This document shows, piece after piece, positions 17,265-24,885 of a stretch of 64,000 bases of DNA. The position numbers and the translations under genes are program-made. The DNA is from Viridibacterium sediminicola (GTDB taxonomy: Bacteria; Pseudomonadota; Gammaproteobacteria; Burkholderiales; Rhodocyclaceae). Positions within the stretch are counted from its first letter, which is position 1; the number at the start of each line of letters is the position of its first letter. The notes under the pieces are model-generated. The model saw nothing but the letters and a program-made list of their open reading frames with translations, did no database searches and was not told where the DNA came from. The stretch covers positions 62,001-126,000 of the forward strand of contig NZ_JBDIVE010000001.1 of the NCBI RefSeq assembly GCF_039631295.1. The letters run 5' to 3'.

Positions 17265-19235
17265 TCATACCCCCCACGAATATCGCGGCGTGTTGGTAAC
17301 AGGCACCTCAAGCGCCGTGGGCACAATAAGACTCTGTCCTTCGAATGGTGTGGTGACGCTCTGGATTTTTCCCTGCAGTAAGGCATTCGAGTTGATTCCT
17401 GCCGTCCTGGCAAGTCGTGCCTTTACCAAGTTTTCTTTCCTATCCACCTCTGCAGCGATGGTGGCGGCAATGTCTAGGCGCGTCTGCAACAACACATCGA
17501 TTGATGGTGACGCCCCTGCGGCCGACTTTGCCTGTTGCCGCAGATACTTGTGCTGGTAAAGGCTGAGTCCCGATGCGTATTCCGGGCGGGTGCAGCGAAC
17601 TTTCATGTACTCACCCGAGCGCGGATTCTTAACGTGGATGTGGCCCAAGTCCTCCAAACTCACGGCATACTCGACACTTGTATTCCGACCTGCTTTTTTC
17701 ATCAGGTCGTGAAGTGCTTCATCGGAGTAGTACAGCCCCATGAATCTGACCCCTTCGTGGGACAGCATGCCTTCGTGGCGAGATCCAAGGATGATGTTCA
17801 GTTCATCAACATTGGCTGGATATGGTGGCGGCGCGTTCTGTATTCCCTCATTCCACAACTCCAAAGGTGAGGCTTGGCTTCTGCTATGAGTCTGGATGTT
17901 GTGATAATCCACTGCCCACTTGTGCAGCAGATAAATGAGCGTAGAGAAGCGAATGACCGACTGTTTTACTGGGTCGTACCCTTCTCGTTTATGTAGGGCC
18001 GCGAACGTTTTGCCGGGCATCGCTTCGAAGAAGGTTTGCTCTAGCGTCAGGAAAAAACGTTCAATGGATGATTTGAGCCATGGTGTCCTGCGTTTGCAGA
18101 GTTCGTAAAGCGAACCAAGTGAGGCGATGGCTGCTCGATACCTCAAACTCTGGAAATCCAGACCTCGGTCGGAAACATACAAAGCCCCCAGTCCGTAGGC
18201 AGGCCAGGGGTTGACCAAGTCTGGCCAACGCTCATAGGCCATCTGATGGGAATGAAGTGAGTGCTTGATAGCACCAAAAATGCTCGCTAGGCCAGTCTGC
18301 TGAAATGAGACATAGAAACCCAAGAGAATCTTGGTGTAACGGTCCTTGATGGCAGTAAGCCACGGCCGTCCAAGTGGTAGATGAACCAGGTCATCTACGG
18401 AATAGAGATTGAGAGGTGTGTGGTCTATTTCTACAGCGTCTAGCGGGCGCACTGCCGGCAGGTGGCCCTTAATCATTCTGTACTTACGGTTCGTTTCTTC
18501 CCTGCCGTACCGCGCGACATCCACTTCGTACTTGTCGAGCGAATCGATTCGAACGTAGAACGTCCTTTCCGAGACCTTCTGCAGTCGCGGTAACTGCTGA
18601 CGCGCTCTGTTCCGATTTTCTTGTGCGAGCTTTGCGACGTACATTTCGTACGCCGAACGCGCACTGGGACGAGTATCAACCAGGTAATGTGCGTCTATTG
18701 CGTCCTGCACAAAGCGTTCGCTCTCTTCGTCAAATCGCTGCAGGCTAGCTCGATATGTGTTCTTGCTAATCAACGCGACTACTTCTCCGCCGCTCGATAT
18801 GTACTTACGCCACCACCTACAGACGGTTGAAACGCTCGGACAATTTTGTCCGTCACCGAGCTCTCGCGAAATTTCGGGCAGTATTTTGTCAATTTTCTCC
18901 TTCTGACCGACTGAGACTCCTGCTTCGACCAGCTTGTTGATGTATTCGAGTCGTCGGAGCGCCTCCTCCTGGTTGTTTTCTGATACATCGGCCAGCCGAA
19001 CCGTTGGTGTCGTTTTCAGCTCTTCGCAGATGAGTTTCTTTGGAGACGAGAATGCTCGAACGATGGTAAGCGCACCAGTAGAATATGCTTGCCAGAAATC
19101 CGCTTCGATTAAGGTCTCTTGTCGGCCAGTCTCTGGGTTCTCGAAATACAGTTCTGCCGCGTGGCGCGAACGATACTCGAGCAACTCGCTACGCCAAAGA
19201 ATCACCAACCCTTTTTCGAGGAAAAATTTTGCCAT
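17265..19235 (-). CDS. tnsB: TnsB-like DDE transposase
   Basis: A 656-aa integrase-fold transposase that joins the 3' ends of the element to the target. The catalytic triad is visible: Asp about 271 in VEIDHTPL, Asp about 356 in LYVSDRGLDF and Glu about 392 in SSIERFF, giving the DD(35)E spacing. An N-terminal helix-turn-helix region (about 80-200, with CPSVSTVCRWWRKY) should bind the repeated end sites, and the C-terminus should contact TnsC. It starts 12 bases after the annotated tnsA stop and ends one base before the tnsC ATG. Confidence 0.94.
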   Translation of the reverse strand: MAKFFLEKGLVILWRSELLEYRSRHAAELYFENPETGRQETLIEADFWQAYSTGALTIVRAFSSPKKLICEELKTTPTVRLADVSENNQEEALRRLEYINKLVEAGVSVGQKEKIDKILPEISRELGDGQNCPSVSTVCRWWRKYISSGGEVVALISKNTYRASLQRFDEESERFVQDAIDAHYLVDTRPSARSAYEMYVAKLAQENRNRARQQLPRLQKVSERTFYVRIDSLDKYEVDVARYGREETNRKYRMIKGHLPAVRPLDAVEIDHTPLNLYSVDDLVHLPLGRPWLTAIKDRYTKILLGFYVSFQQTGLASIFGAIKHSLHSHQMAYERWPDLVNPWPAYGLGALYVSDRGLDFQSLRYRAAIASLGSLYELCKRRTPWLKSSIERFFLTLEQTFFEAMPGKTFAALHKREGYDPVKQSVIRFSTLIYLLHKWAVDYHNIQTHSRSQASPLELWNEGIQNAPPPYPANVDELNIILGSRHEGMLSHEGVRFMGLYYSDEALHDLMKKAGRNTSVEYAVSLEDLGHIHVKNPRSGEYMKVRCTRPEYASGLSLYQHKYLRQQAKSAAGASPSIDVLLQTRLDIAATIAAEVDRKENLVKARLARTAGINSNALLQGKIQSVTTPFEGQSLIVPTALEVPVTNTPRYSWGV

Positions 19236-19247
19236 GTCGATTGCTCT

Positions 19248-20177
19248 TCAACCGGCATCGCGTGCAGGGAAAGGTCGTTTACCAGGCGCGAAATCTCTTC
19301 GGCGCTGAGAGTCTCGAGGAAACTGTTCGGTCGGCTCGAGACTACGAAGAGGCGTCTTAAGCGCAGTGCCTCCAACAAATGACCATGGCTCAAGAGGGCA
19401 ATCGTGCCGTCGCCAAGTCGCCGCATCCGCCAAGAGGCGTCTATCTGTCGGTCGACGACCCATAGCCATCTCTGCCAGAAGACCACCATACCGAGTCGAG
19501 CTGAGAACGTCCTCAAGGCGAAGCCCTCCGAAGGGTTGGTCTGGCAGGCTGACAACGGAGGTGTGCCGGTCTAGGCGCGTTCCCCAGTCGAAGCAGAGAT
19601 GTTTTGTCGCAACTAAGGTCCACACATCAACCAAGGCCAACGATGTCGTGGCCAGCAACTCCGGTACCGCAAGCGGGCCGCGAGTCAGCGCTAACGTCGC
19701 CTGTTCTACGACGTGCGTGGGCACGGTGCTGTTTGCATAGCGCCACAAGAGCTCGACGTTTTCTCGGCGAGGCTGGGCTTCGAGTTGAGCGTCCACGAGG
19801 AAAGAGAAAGGGAAATGCTGCTGTCGATATGCGGCCGCGATGGCAAGGTACTTGTCGCTGCGAGACCCTCCTTTGGCAAGATGAGCCAGCGACTTCACCT
19901 CTATGCGTAGTTGTGGCACAAAGGCATCGACGATGAAGTCGGGCGTATAGCCATGCAGCCTTCCGTCCAACTCGTATGTCTCGGTAATCGGCTGGGATGA
20001 AATCTTCCGGACATCGTGGCATAGCACGAAAGTCTTGATGGCTAGCTCTTCGATGTGCGATTCGTACTCGGCGTGGTGGTCCATGAGCCCCTTGTAAAAG
20101 CCGCCGCCCGTTGTTCGATGGGGGGAGCACTCCACAAGTGTGCGAACCGCTTTAGCGGTTTTGTCTTTTGACGGCAT
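19248..20177 (-). CDS. tnsA: TnsA-like endonuclease, probable 3' frameshift
   Basis: A 309-aa PD-(D/E)xK endonuclease that cuts the 5' ends of the element. The active site is seen as ESHIEELAIK, TPDFIVD and IEVKSLA. The C-terminal winged-helix region ends with LVATKHLCFDWGTRLDRHTSVVSLPDQP. The start at 20177 has AGGAG nine bases upstream; a longer TTG reading to 20213 is disfavoured. After about residue 245 the frame becomes proline/arginine-rich and low in quality, while the next frame (running to 19202, overlapping the tnsB start) looks like real protein (IALLSHGHLLEALRLRRLF, LSAEEISRLVNDLSLHAMP). A one-base frameshift around 19,400-19,460 is likely, natural or technical. Confidence 0.85.
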   Translation of the reverse strand: MPSKDKTAKAVRTLVECSPHRTTGGGFYKGLMDHHAEYESHIEELAIKTFVLCHDVRKISSQPITETYELDGRLHGYTPDFIVDAFVPQLRIEVKSLAHLAKGGSRSDKYLAIAAAYRQQHFPFSFLVDAQLEAQPRRENVELLWRYANSTVPTHVVEQATLALTRGPLAVPELLATTSLALVDVWTLVATKHLCFDWGTRLDRHTSVVSLPDQPFGGLRLEDVLSSTRYGGLLAEMAMGRRPTDRRLLADAATWRRHDCPLEPWSFVGGTALKTPLRSLEPTEQFPRDSQRRRDFAPGKRPFPARDAG

Positions 20178-20369
20178 GACTATCTCCTGTGTCTGCGGCG
20201 CAAATGCCCGCAAAAGCAGACATTCACTGGAATTCTGGATACAAAAGGCGTACAGAGCCCTTGACTTCGCTGCAGGACAAGAGAGATACTGAAAGCGCCA
20301 ACAGTCAGTATTCCCTGCCTATGCAGGGCGAAGCCGGATGAGCCCCAGGGTGAGTCCGGTTTTGTTTTT

Positions 20370-20651
20370 TTACATTTCGCTCCCCTTGTGGTTGGTCCAC
20401 TGGGCTCGGTCATGAAGGCGCACGCAGAGCTGCTCAAGGCTGAGCACCGCGCCATCCTTAAGTCCGAGAGCGACCGCTATCCGGTGACTCTGACCTCTCA
20501 AGCATTTCCGCTTTCCTTCAAGCACTTGGTACACGAGGTTTGCCGAGAACCCCTGAGCGCGAGCCCATTCCGCTACAGGAATGCCGCTCTCTTCAAACGC
20601 TCTGCGGGCTAGCCTTGCAAATTCGCCATTTCTCGATATACTAAAAACCAT
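20370..20651 (-). CDS. Small HTH DNA-binding protein
   Basis: A 93-aa protein with a phage-repressor-like helix-turn-helix: IPVAEWARAQGFSANLVYQVLEGKRKCLRGQSHRIAVALGLK. Such proteins usually sit opposite an Xre repressor, as here: the divergent Xre gene begins 94 bases away. It lies directly upstream of tnsA on the same strand (193 bases before the tnsA start), so the pair is well placed to control transposition genes. That link is inference. Confidence 0.75.
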   Translation of the reverse strand: MVFSISRNGEFARLARRAFEESGIPVAEWARAQGFSANLVYQVLEGKRKCLRGQSHRIAVALGLKDGAVLSLEQLCVRLHDRAQWTNHKGSEM

Positions 20652-20699
20652 ACAATTTGCCCAAGCGTGTTTGAAAAAGAAAGCAAACGCCTCAAATCT

Positions 20700-20713
20700 A
20701 ACACCGTTGTGTT
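20700..20713. promoter_or_regulatory. Candidate operator between divergent HTH genes
   Basis: An inverted repeat AACAC-CGTT-GTGTT lies 32 bases before the Xre gene start, in the 94-base interval shared with the divergent HTH gene. Short palindromes in this position are typical Xre/Cro targets; binding is unproven. Confidence 0.35.
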
Positions 20714-20744
20714 GATTTGTGTGGGCTTGTCACGGACTTTTTGA

Positions 20745-21191
20745 ATGGAAGAACTGGTTCGAGCAATCTCGCCAGGCTTTGGAGAGCGGCTCAAGGAAGA
20801 GCGCGAGCGGCTTGGTATGAGTCAGACGGCGCTGGCTGAAGTGGCTGGCATCAAGAGAATGGCTCAGGGACAGTATGAGTCGGAGCTTCGGTCGCCTACT
20901 GTCCGCTATCTATCGCTGGTTGCGGCCGTAGGCGTTGATACCCAATATCTACTGTTCGGGATGCGAGGCATTCAGCTCACTGCGTCACAGCGGGGCTTGG
21001 AGAAGAAGGCGTTCCAACTGGTCGAGGGTTACGCACGCCAACAGCCGGACGGCCAGTTGGGCGCCGAAGGGCGATACGCCATGTTCGAACTGCTACGTGC
21101 GTATCTGAGCCAGCATCTTGATGATGAAGGACAACCGCAAGCCAATCTAGCCGAGCTTTTGGCGGGTTTAGGTAGCCATAGCATGGTCTAG
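20745..21191 (+). CDS. Xre-family transcriptional regulator
   Basis: A 148-aa protein with a typical Xre helix-turn-helix at about 12-68 (RLKEERERLGMSQTALAEVAGI, YESELRSPTVRYLSLVAAVGVD) and a helical C-terminus likely used for dimerisation. It is divergent from the small HTH gene ahead of tnsA. The likeliest job is repression of the shared promoter region and thereby of the tns operon. Nothing follows it on this strand for more than 10 kb, so it is probably monocistronic. Confidence 0.85.
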   Translation: MEELVRAISPGFGERLKEERERLGMSQTALAEVAGIKRMAQGQYESELRSPTVRYLSLVAAVGVDTQYLLFGMRGIQLTASQRGLEKKAFQLVEGYARQQPDGQLGAEGRYAMFELLRAYLSQHLDDEGQPQANLAELLAGLGSHSMV

Positions 21192-21600
21192 TGGGGTGGC
21201 TGTCCTATCCCTCTTGCACTACCCCTCAAGATGAGACTGGGCTGGGCGTGCGGGTCAGGCGCGAAGTAGGGCCGAGCGTGTGCCAAAGTCATGCGGCGAC
21301 AGTCATGCGCGGTCCTCCTGGACCGCCAGGTGAGGCGGCTTGGCAAAAGTGGCCGCATCAGGCGGTAGCTCGGCGACGCCTTTGCTCTTTCCAGCCCAAC
21401 CGTTGTTCACGCCGGGTAATTCGCATTCGCCGTAGGCGTCGGAATGTCTATCTAAAGGCCGCTTCAGGACGAAGGGCCAGTATGTCCCGTGAGCACAGTC
21501 ACCACGGACGGATTGGCTTGCTCAAGACGGTCAAGCTCTACCCGGTATCCGTACAGGCAGTGCAAACTGAGGGCGACTGCGGCCGACCGCGAATAGCCCC
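21192..21600. other. Intergenic region, no supported gene
   Basis: About 410 bases after the Xre gene. An open frame exists on the + strand but has a non-ATG start, very high Arg/Pro/Trp content and no family signal, so I do not call it. Confidence 0.5.
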
Positions 21601-21989
21601 CTAGCAATGGACCACTATCGTGTCTATCGATGCGGGCAATCCTTCGACATAGGTACGGATGAGAACCGCTTGTTCGGCTTTAAAAGCGCGAGGCAGCTTT
21701 TGTTTGGCGCGCAAGGAGATGTCTCGATTTAGGAAGTCGACGTCTTCGAACTGCAAGCGAAGGAAGAACGCAAACCCATCCAGGGCGGCGGGGGGCGTTC
21801 TGGCGCCGTAATTGAAACCACTGCAACTGTTGGCAGACGGGGCAACTTCTCTGCCTCGGTGCGAGAGCATGCAAAGACCTGCCGACCGTTTTCCGGGGTG
21901 GGGTGATACAGCTTGCTGACAAGACTTTTCAACCGTGAGGACATGTCCGGTCTCTTCGATTCATCCGTGATTGATGATAAGCGATACAT
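21601..21989 (-). pseudogene. Possible broken small gene split over two frames
   Basis: Two overlapping minus-strand frames look complementary. The first (from ATG 21989) reads MSSRLKSLVSKLYHPTPENG and RTEAEKLPRLPTVAVV before turning proline/serine-rich. The second (ending at 21601) reads well only after that point: ALDGFAFFLRLQFEDVDFL and LPRAFKAEQAVLIRTYVEGL. Together they would give about 125 residues with a frame change near 21,800-21,830. I do not recognise the family. It may equally be chance. Confidence 0.3.
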
Positions 21990-22127
21990 CCAGGGGGGCG
22001 GCGGAAACCCTATGCGCTTAGTCAGGCCTCACCTCTGCGAATCGCCACATTGACTTGTCATCGGGCGTGAGCCTTAAGGCCTTGCGCCGTATGGGCGGAA
22101 CCGTCCCCGGAGGCGGTTCCCGGTTAC

Positions 22128-23006
22128 CTACGATGGAGTCCATAGCGGCTCAAGCGGTAGCCTCATCCCTTCTGTGGGCAGGTCTTCTTGCCACTGGAAA
22201 TTACCTGCCGCGGTAATCCCAACAACGTGATTGTCTGGGGTAAAGCTGAAATAGCCTTGCGCCAAATGCTTGGCTTGACCGCAGCGCACAGCGTGTAACC
22301 CCCAGCCATCCCAGAAAGAGTCGGTGCGGACTGCGAAGTTGATGGCGAATCTCTGCCGTTTGCTTGGGTATGCGATGGCGGAAATGGAAGGTAGCTTGTT
22401 GAAGATACTCATCGCAACGCAGGACGATACGCTGTAGTCGTCTTCCTTCGCCAAGCATTCGAACAAGAACGCGTCTGCAATTAGGAGCGATTTTGCTGCT
22501 GTTCTATCACAGGCATTGACCATGTCGTTCAGCGCCTTTTGGCTTTCACCAAAGAACCCTTTTCCAGTCCGTTGAACTATATGCAGCGCACCTATCGGTA
22601 GCACTCGAATAGATGCTCCTGGCTGAATTGCAAAATCAGCGATAACCATTCGGCCTTGCCTATCTGGTGTGCCTGCTAGTGTTTCACTGAATGCCGTATC
22701 GGTATGGATGGCAAGATACAGAACAGAAAAACCTTCTGTGTTCGCACGACCAAGCCTAGCAGGAACGTCCTTTCGCCAAATGACCTCGTCAACATTGTTC
22801 GGCAAAGGGTCCGACTCTTCAAGTTTTCTGGCCCGACGAAAGTAGCGACCGGTCAGATTCATGTCCAAATTTAGCGCCGGATGAACTTGCACTAGCCGCC
22901 GGATAAACGCCCTTTTTTCATCTAGGGTATAAGTTGAGAACGCTGCAATTTCGGCAATTAACCCGTCCAAAGGGAGTGGCGGAAACTGCTCTGTAATCGT
23001 CGGCAT
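22128..23006 (-). CDS. RES-domain protein (putative NAD+-degrading toxin family)
   Basis: A 292-aa protein. The RES signature is visible as YFRRARKLEES, then IWRKDVPARLGRANTEGFSVLYLAIHTDTAFSET, where the Arg-Glu-Ser residues that name the family belong. RES proteins of Xre-RES modules deplete NAD+. Here the protein has an N-terminal extension of about 50 residues and a long C-terminal part, so it is longer than the small toxins (about 150-230 aa). No Xre-MbcA/ParS-type antitoxin adjoins it. It could be a stand-alone defence effector or a toxin that lost its partner. A GC hairpin (GGAACCG / CGGTTCC, about 22098-22121) lies just after its stop. Confidence 0.7.
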   Translation of the reverse strand: MPTITEQFPPLPLDGLIAEIAAFSTYTLDEKRAFIRRLVQVHPALNLDMNLTGRYFRRARKLEESDPLPNNVDEVIWRKDVPARLGRANTEGFSVLYLAIHTDTAFSETLAGTPDRQGRMVIADFAIQPGASIRVLPIGALHIVQRTGKGFFGESQKALNDMVNACDRTAAKSLLIADAFLFECLAKEDDYSVSSCVAMSIFNKLPSISAIAYPSKRQRFAINFAVRTDSFWDGWGLHAVRCGQAKHLAQGYFSFTPDNHVVGITAAGNFQWQEDLPTEGMRLPLEPLWTPS

Positions 23007-23272
23007 GGTCGTTTTTAATTGGCTGCAGGGATGTCAACGCCTTCGTTGACTCTATAAGCAAACCCAGCCCAATCGCTAGGCGCAGGTTTTCTGGTACATG
23101 GGAGACAAGTTGTTTGCAGCATCAAGGGAGTCTTTCAAACGGAAGGAGGCTGCGGCGCTTCGGCTCTGAGGGCAATTCTTGCGTTTGAACATGTGGAAGG
23201 AAATCCGGCAAACGGTGACAGGGCCCGCTATCCATCAGATGGATAATGGGTGATGCCAGAGCCCCTGCCCCT

Positions 23273-23593
23273 CTATGATTTCTTGCCCCGGGGCTTGCTG
23301 GCGCGCTGACGAGGAGCCGCCGCGCGGGTCAACATCAGCGGGTTAATCGATGGGATGGGTGCAATCACGTCAAGCCAGGACTCACGTCCCAGCGCGCGAA
23401 CGACCTGAATGAGCGTCCGCAGCGACGAGCCAGCCCCGTTCTCAAGGTTGCGTAACGTGCGAGGGCTGATGCCGGCCCGCTCGGCCAGTGTGGCCTGGTC
23501 AAGGTTGCGATGGATACGGAGAGTCTTCAGCCGCTCCCCGAGCTCTACCTCAAGCTCAGCTGACGTTCGATGTTGCTGGGTCGCGTTTGTCAT
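23273..23593 (-). CDS. HipB-like Xre antitoxin/regulator without a HipA partner
   Basis: A 106-aa protein. Residues about 14-75 form an Xre helix-turn-helix close to the HipB group (GERLKTLRIHRNLDQATLAERAGISPRTLRNLENGAGSSLRTLIQVVRALG), followed by a Pro/Arg/Lys-rich tail. In hipBA modules the kinase toxin HipA follows directly; here the next 266 bases hold no gene, so the toxin is missing. The upstream region contains a pair of GGCAATA operator-like sites that recur almost exactly 8.8 kb away at 32411-32479. Confidence 0.8.
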   Translation of the reverse strand: MTNATQQHRTSAELEVELGERLKTLRIHRNLDQATLAERAGISPRTLRNLENGAGSSLRTLIQVVRALGRESWLDVIAPIPSINPLMLTRAAAPRQRASKPRGKKS

Positions 23594-23618
23594 CGTTACT
23601 TCGCCACCGCCTGCTCAC

Positions 23619-23687
23619 AATAACAGGCAATATTATGCCGCTTGTTCCGCCGTGGGCAATCTAAGCGGCAGATTATTGCCTTTTGTT
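23619..23687. promoter_or_regulatory. Paired operator upstream of the HipB-like gene
   Basis: Two 23-base arms in inverted orientation (23619-23641 and 23665-23687) match at 19 of 23 positions and are separated by 23 bases. Each contains the near-palindrome GGCAATA-N2-3-TGCC. The site begins 25 bases before the HipB-like start, suiting autorepression. The arms match the 32411-32479 hairpin arms at 19/21 and 18/21 positions. Confidence 0.6.
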
Positions 23688-23735
23688 GCAGATGGAGCGC
23701 ACGATGGCGGCCGCTGCAATTGCGGTCGCCGGACG

Positions 23736-23987
23736 CTACTTACGGAAGGTCACTCCATTGAACATGCTCTCGATGTCAGCGTCATGAGGGGTATCGAGGT
23801 CATCGGGCACCTCGAACATTCCTTTGGCGACGCCTAGCCGTTTCCCCGTCACAGCGGCCACGGGGACCAGTTTCGCGACTGGGTGCCCAGCCCTAGTTAT
23901 GACCACCTCGTTCAACTCACCCCTCTCTAGGCTCGCGACGAGTCGGGACAGCGAAGTTTTGGCCTTTGCGATGTCAACGGTTGCCAT
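23736..23987 (-). CDS. Phd/YefM-type antitoxin, orphan
   Basis: An 83-aa protein from the ATG at 23987 (a GTG at 24008 is open but the ATG fits the family start). MATVDIAKAKTSLSRLVASLERGELNEVVITRAGHPVAKLVPV is the Phd/YefM N-terminal DNA-binding fold, and the tail (FEVPDDLDTPHDADIESMF) is the segment that neutralises VapC/PIN or RelE/Doc toxins. No toxin gene adjoins it on either side: downstream is the HipB-like gene, upstream is qatD. It may be a remnant or act in trans. Confidence 0.8.
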   Translation of the reverse strand: MATVDIAKAKTSLSRLVASLERGELNEVVITRAGHPVAKLVPVAAVTGKRLGVAKGMFEVPDDLDTPHDADIESMFNGVTFRK

Positions 23988-24129
23988 GCCCCTCATCTCC
24001 TGAATCACGCAGTCGAAGCCATGCCTCGGCTTACTGCCACATTTTAGGCTGTAGCGCCCAGGTGCCGTTTGGCAAACGGCCCTCGTTACCCCTGTGCCGA
24101 TGGCAATGGTTCGAATTGCATCCGCTCGT

Positions 24130-24885
24130 TCATTGAGACTGGCGTCCCAGCTCGGTTCGCATCTTTTGGATGAGTCGTTCTCCGTTCACGCAGAGAGTTG
24201 TCACGGCTTCCGTCTGCGAAATCGCCCAAGCGGTGGATAGTCCGTCTGCAACTCGCAGGCTGTGCCAAGGCATTACTGGCTCTCCCTCGTACTTCGCAAA
24301 TGGACCATCGCTTTCCGGCACCACTCTGTCTCGCGGCATTTGTGCGACCAACTTGCGCCCATTGGCCGACTGAAGCATTGCAGGCCCCACGCTGAACCAG
24401 CAACCAAGGGCCACGGCCCTCCGCAGAAGGCTCGGAGAATCAGTGAACCAGTGAAGCACGGCTAGCCCAAACCCTTCATGAGCCTGAAGAGTGTCAAGAA
24501 CCTCAGCTGCCGCCGCCCTGGAATGGATACTTAGTACTCGCCCCCCAAGGCTTTGGCAGCGTTGTATCACTGCCGTGAAGATTTGCAGCTGCAACTCAAA
24601 GTGCTGCCGGTATCGCGCCGACCCATCGAGTCCAACTTCTCCAACAAGTTGGCTGTGTTGAATCTGTTCCAAGAGCTGTGGCAACTCACCTTGTTTCTTG
24701 TCGGCGACTTCTGGATGCAGTCCCGGTGATAAGGACAAACGAGGGTGTGTCGGCAAAATCTCAGAGGTTGCGGCAAACGCTCTTGGACTGGTTGTGACGA
24801 GCCAAGTAAATTCCACTCGGCGCAAAGTCTCGGCGTAGACCTTTCTGGCATCGGGATACAAGTCTAGGTGGCAATGGAAGTCCAT
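24130..24885 (-). CDS. qatD: QatD, TatD-like metal-dependent hydrolase
   Basis: A 251-aa TIM-barrel nuclease-type hydrolase and last gene of the Qat operon. TatD metal-site motifs are present in order: FHCHLDLY, SLSPGLHPE, VGEVGLDGS, LSIHSR, LHWFTDS and PESDGPF. Its ATG overlaps the qatC stop as TGATG, so translation is coupled. QatD is the predicted DNase-like member of the QatABCD anti-phage system. Alternative: a housekeeping TatD, but the operon context and divergence argue for QatD. Confidence 0.9.
   Translation of the reverse strand: MDFHCHLDLYPDARKVYAETLRRVEFTWLVTTSPRAFAATSEILPTHPRLSLSPGLHPEVADKKQGELPQLLEQIQHSQLVGEVGLDGSARYRQHFELQLQIFTAVIQRCQSLGGRVLSIHSRAAAAEVLDTLQAHEGFGLAVLHWFTDSPSLLRRAVALGCWFSVGPAMLQSANGRKLVAQMPRDRVVPESDGPFAKYEGEPVMPWHSLRVADGLSTAWAISQTEAVTTLCVNGERLIQKMRTELGRQSQ

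Noticed and set aside
21191..21604. A 137-codon + strand frame after the Xre gene
   Set aside because: Non-ATG start and a composition typical of non-coding GC-rich DNA.
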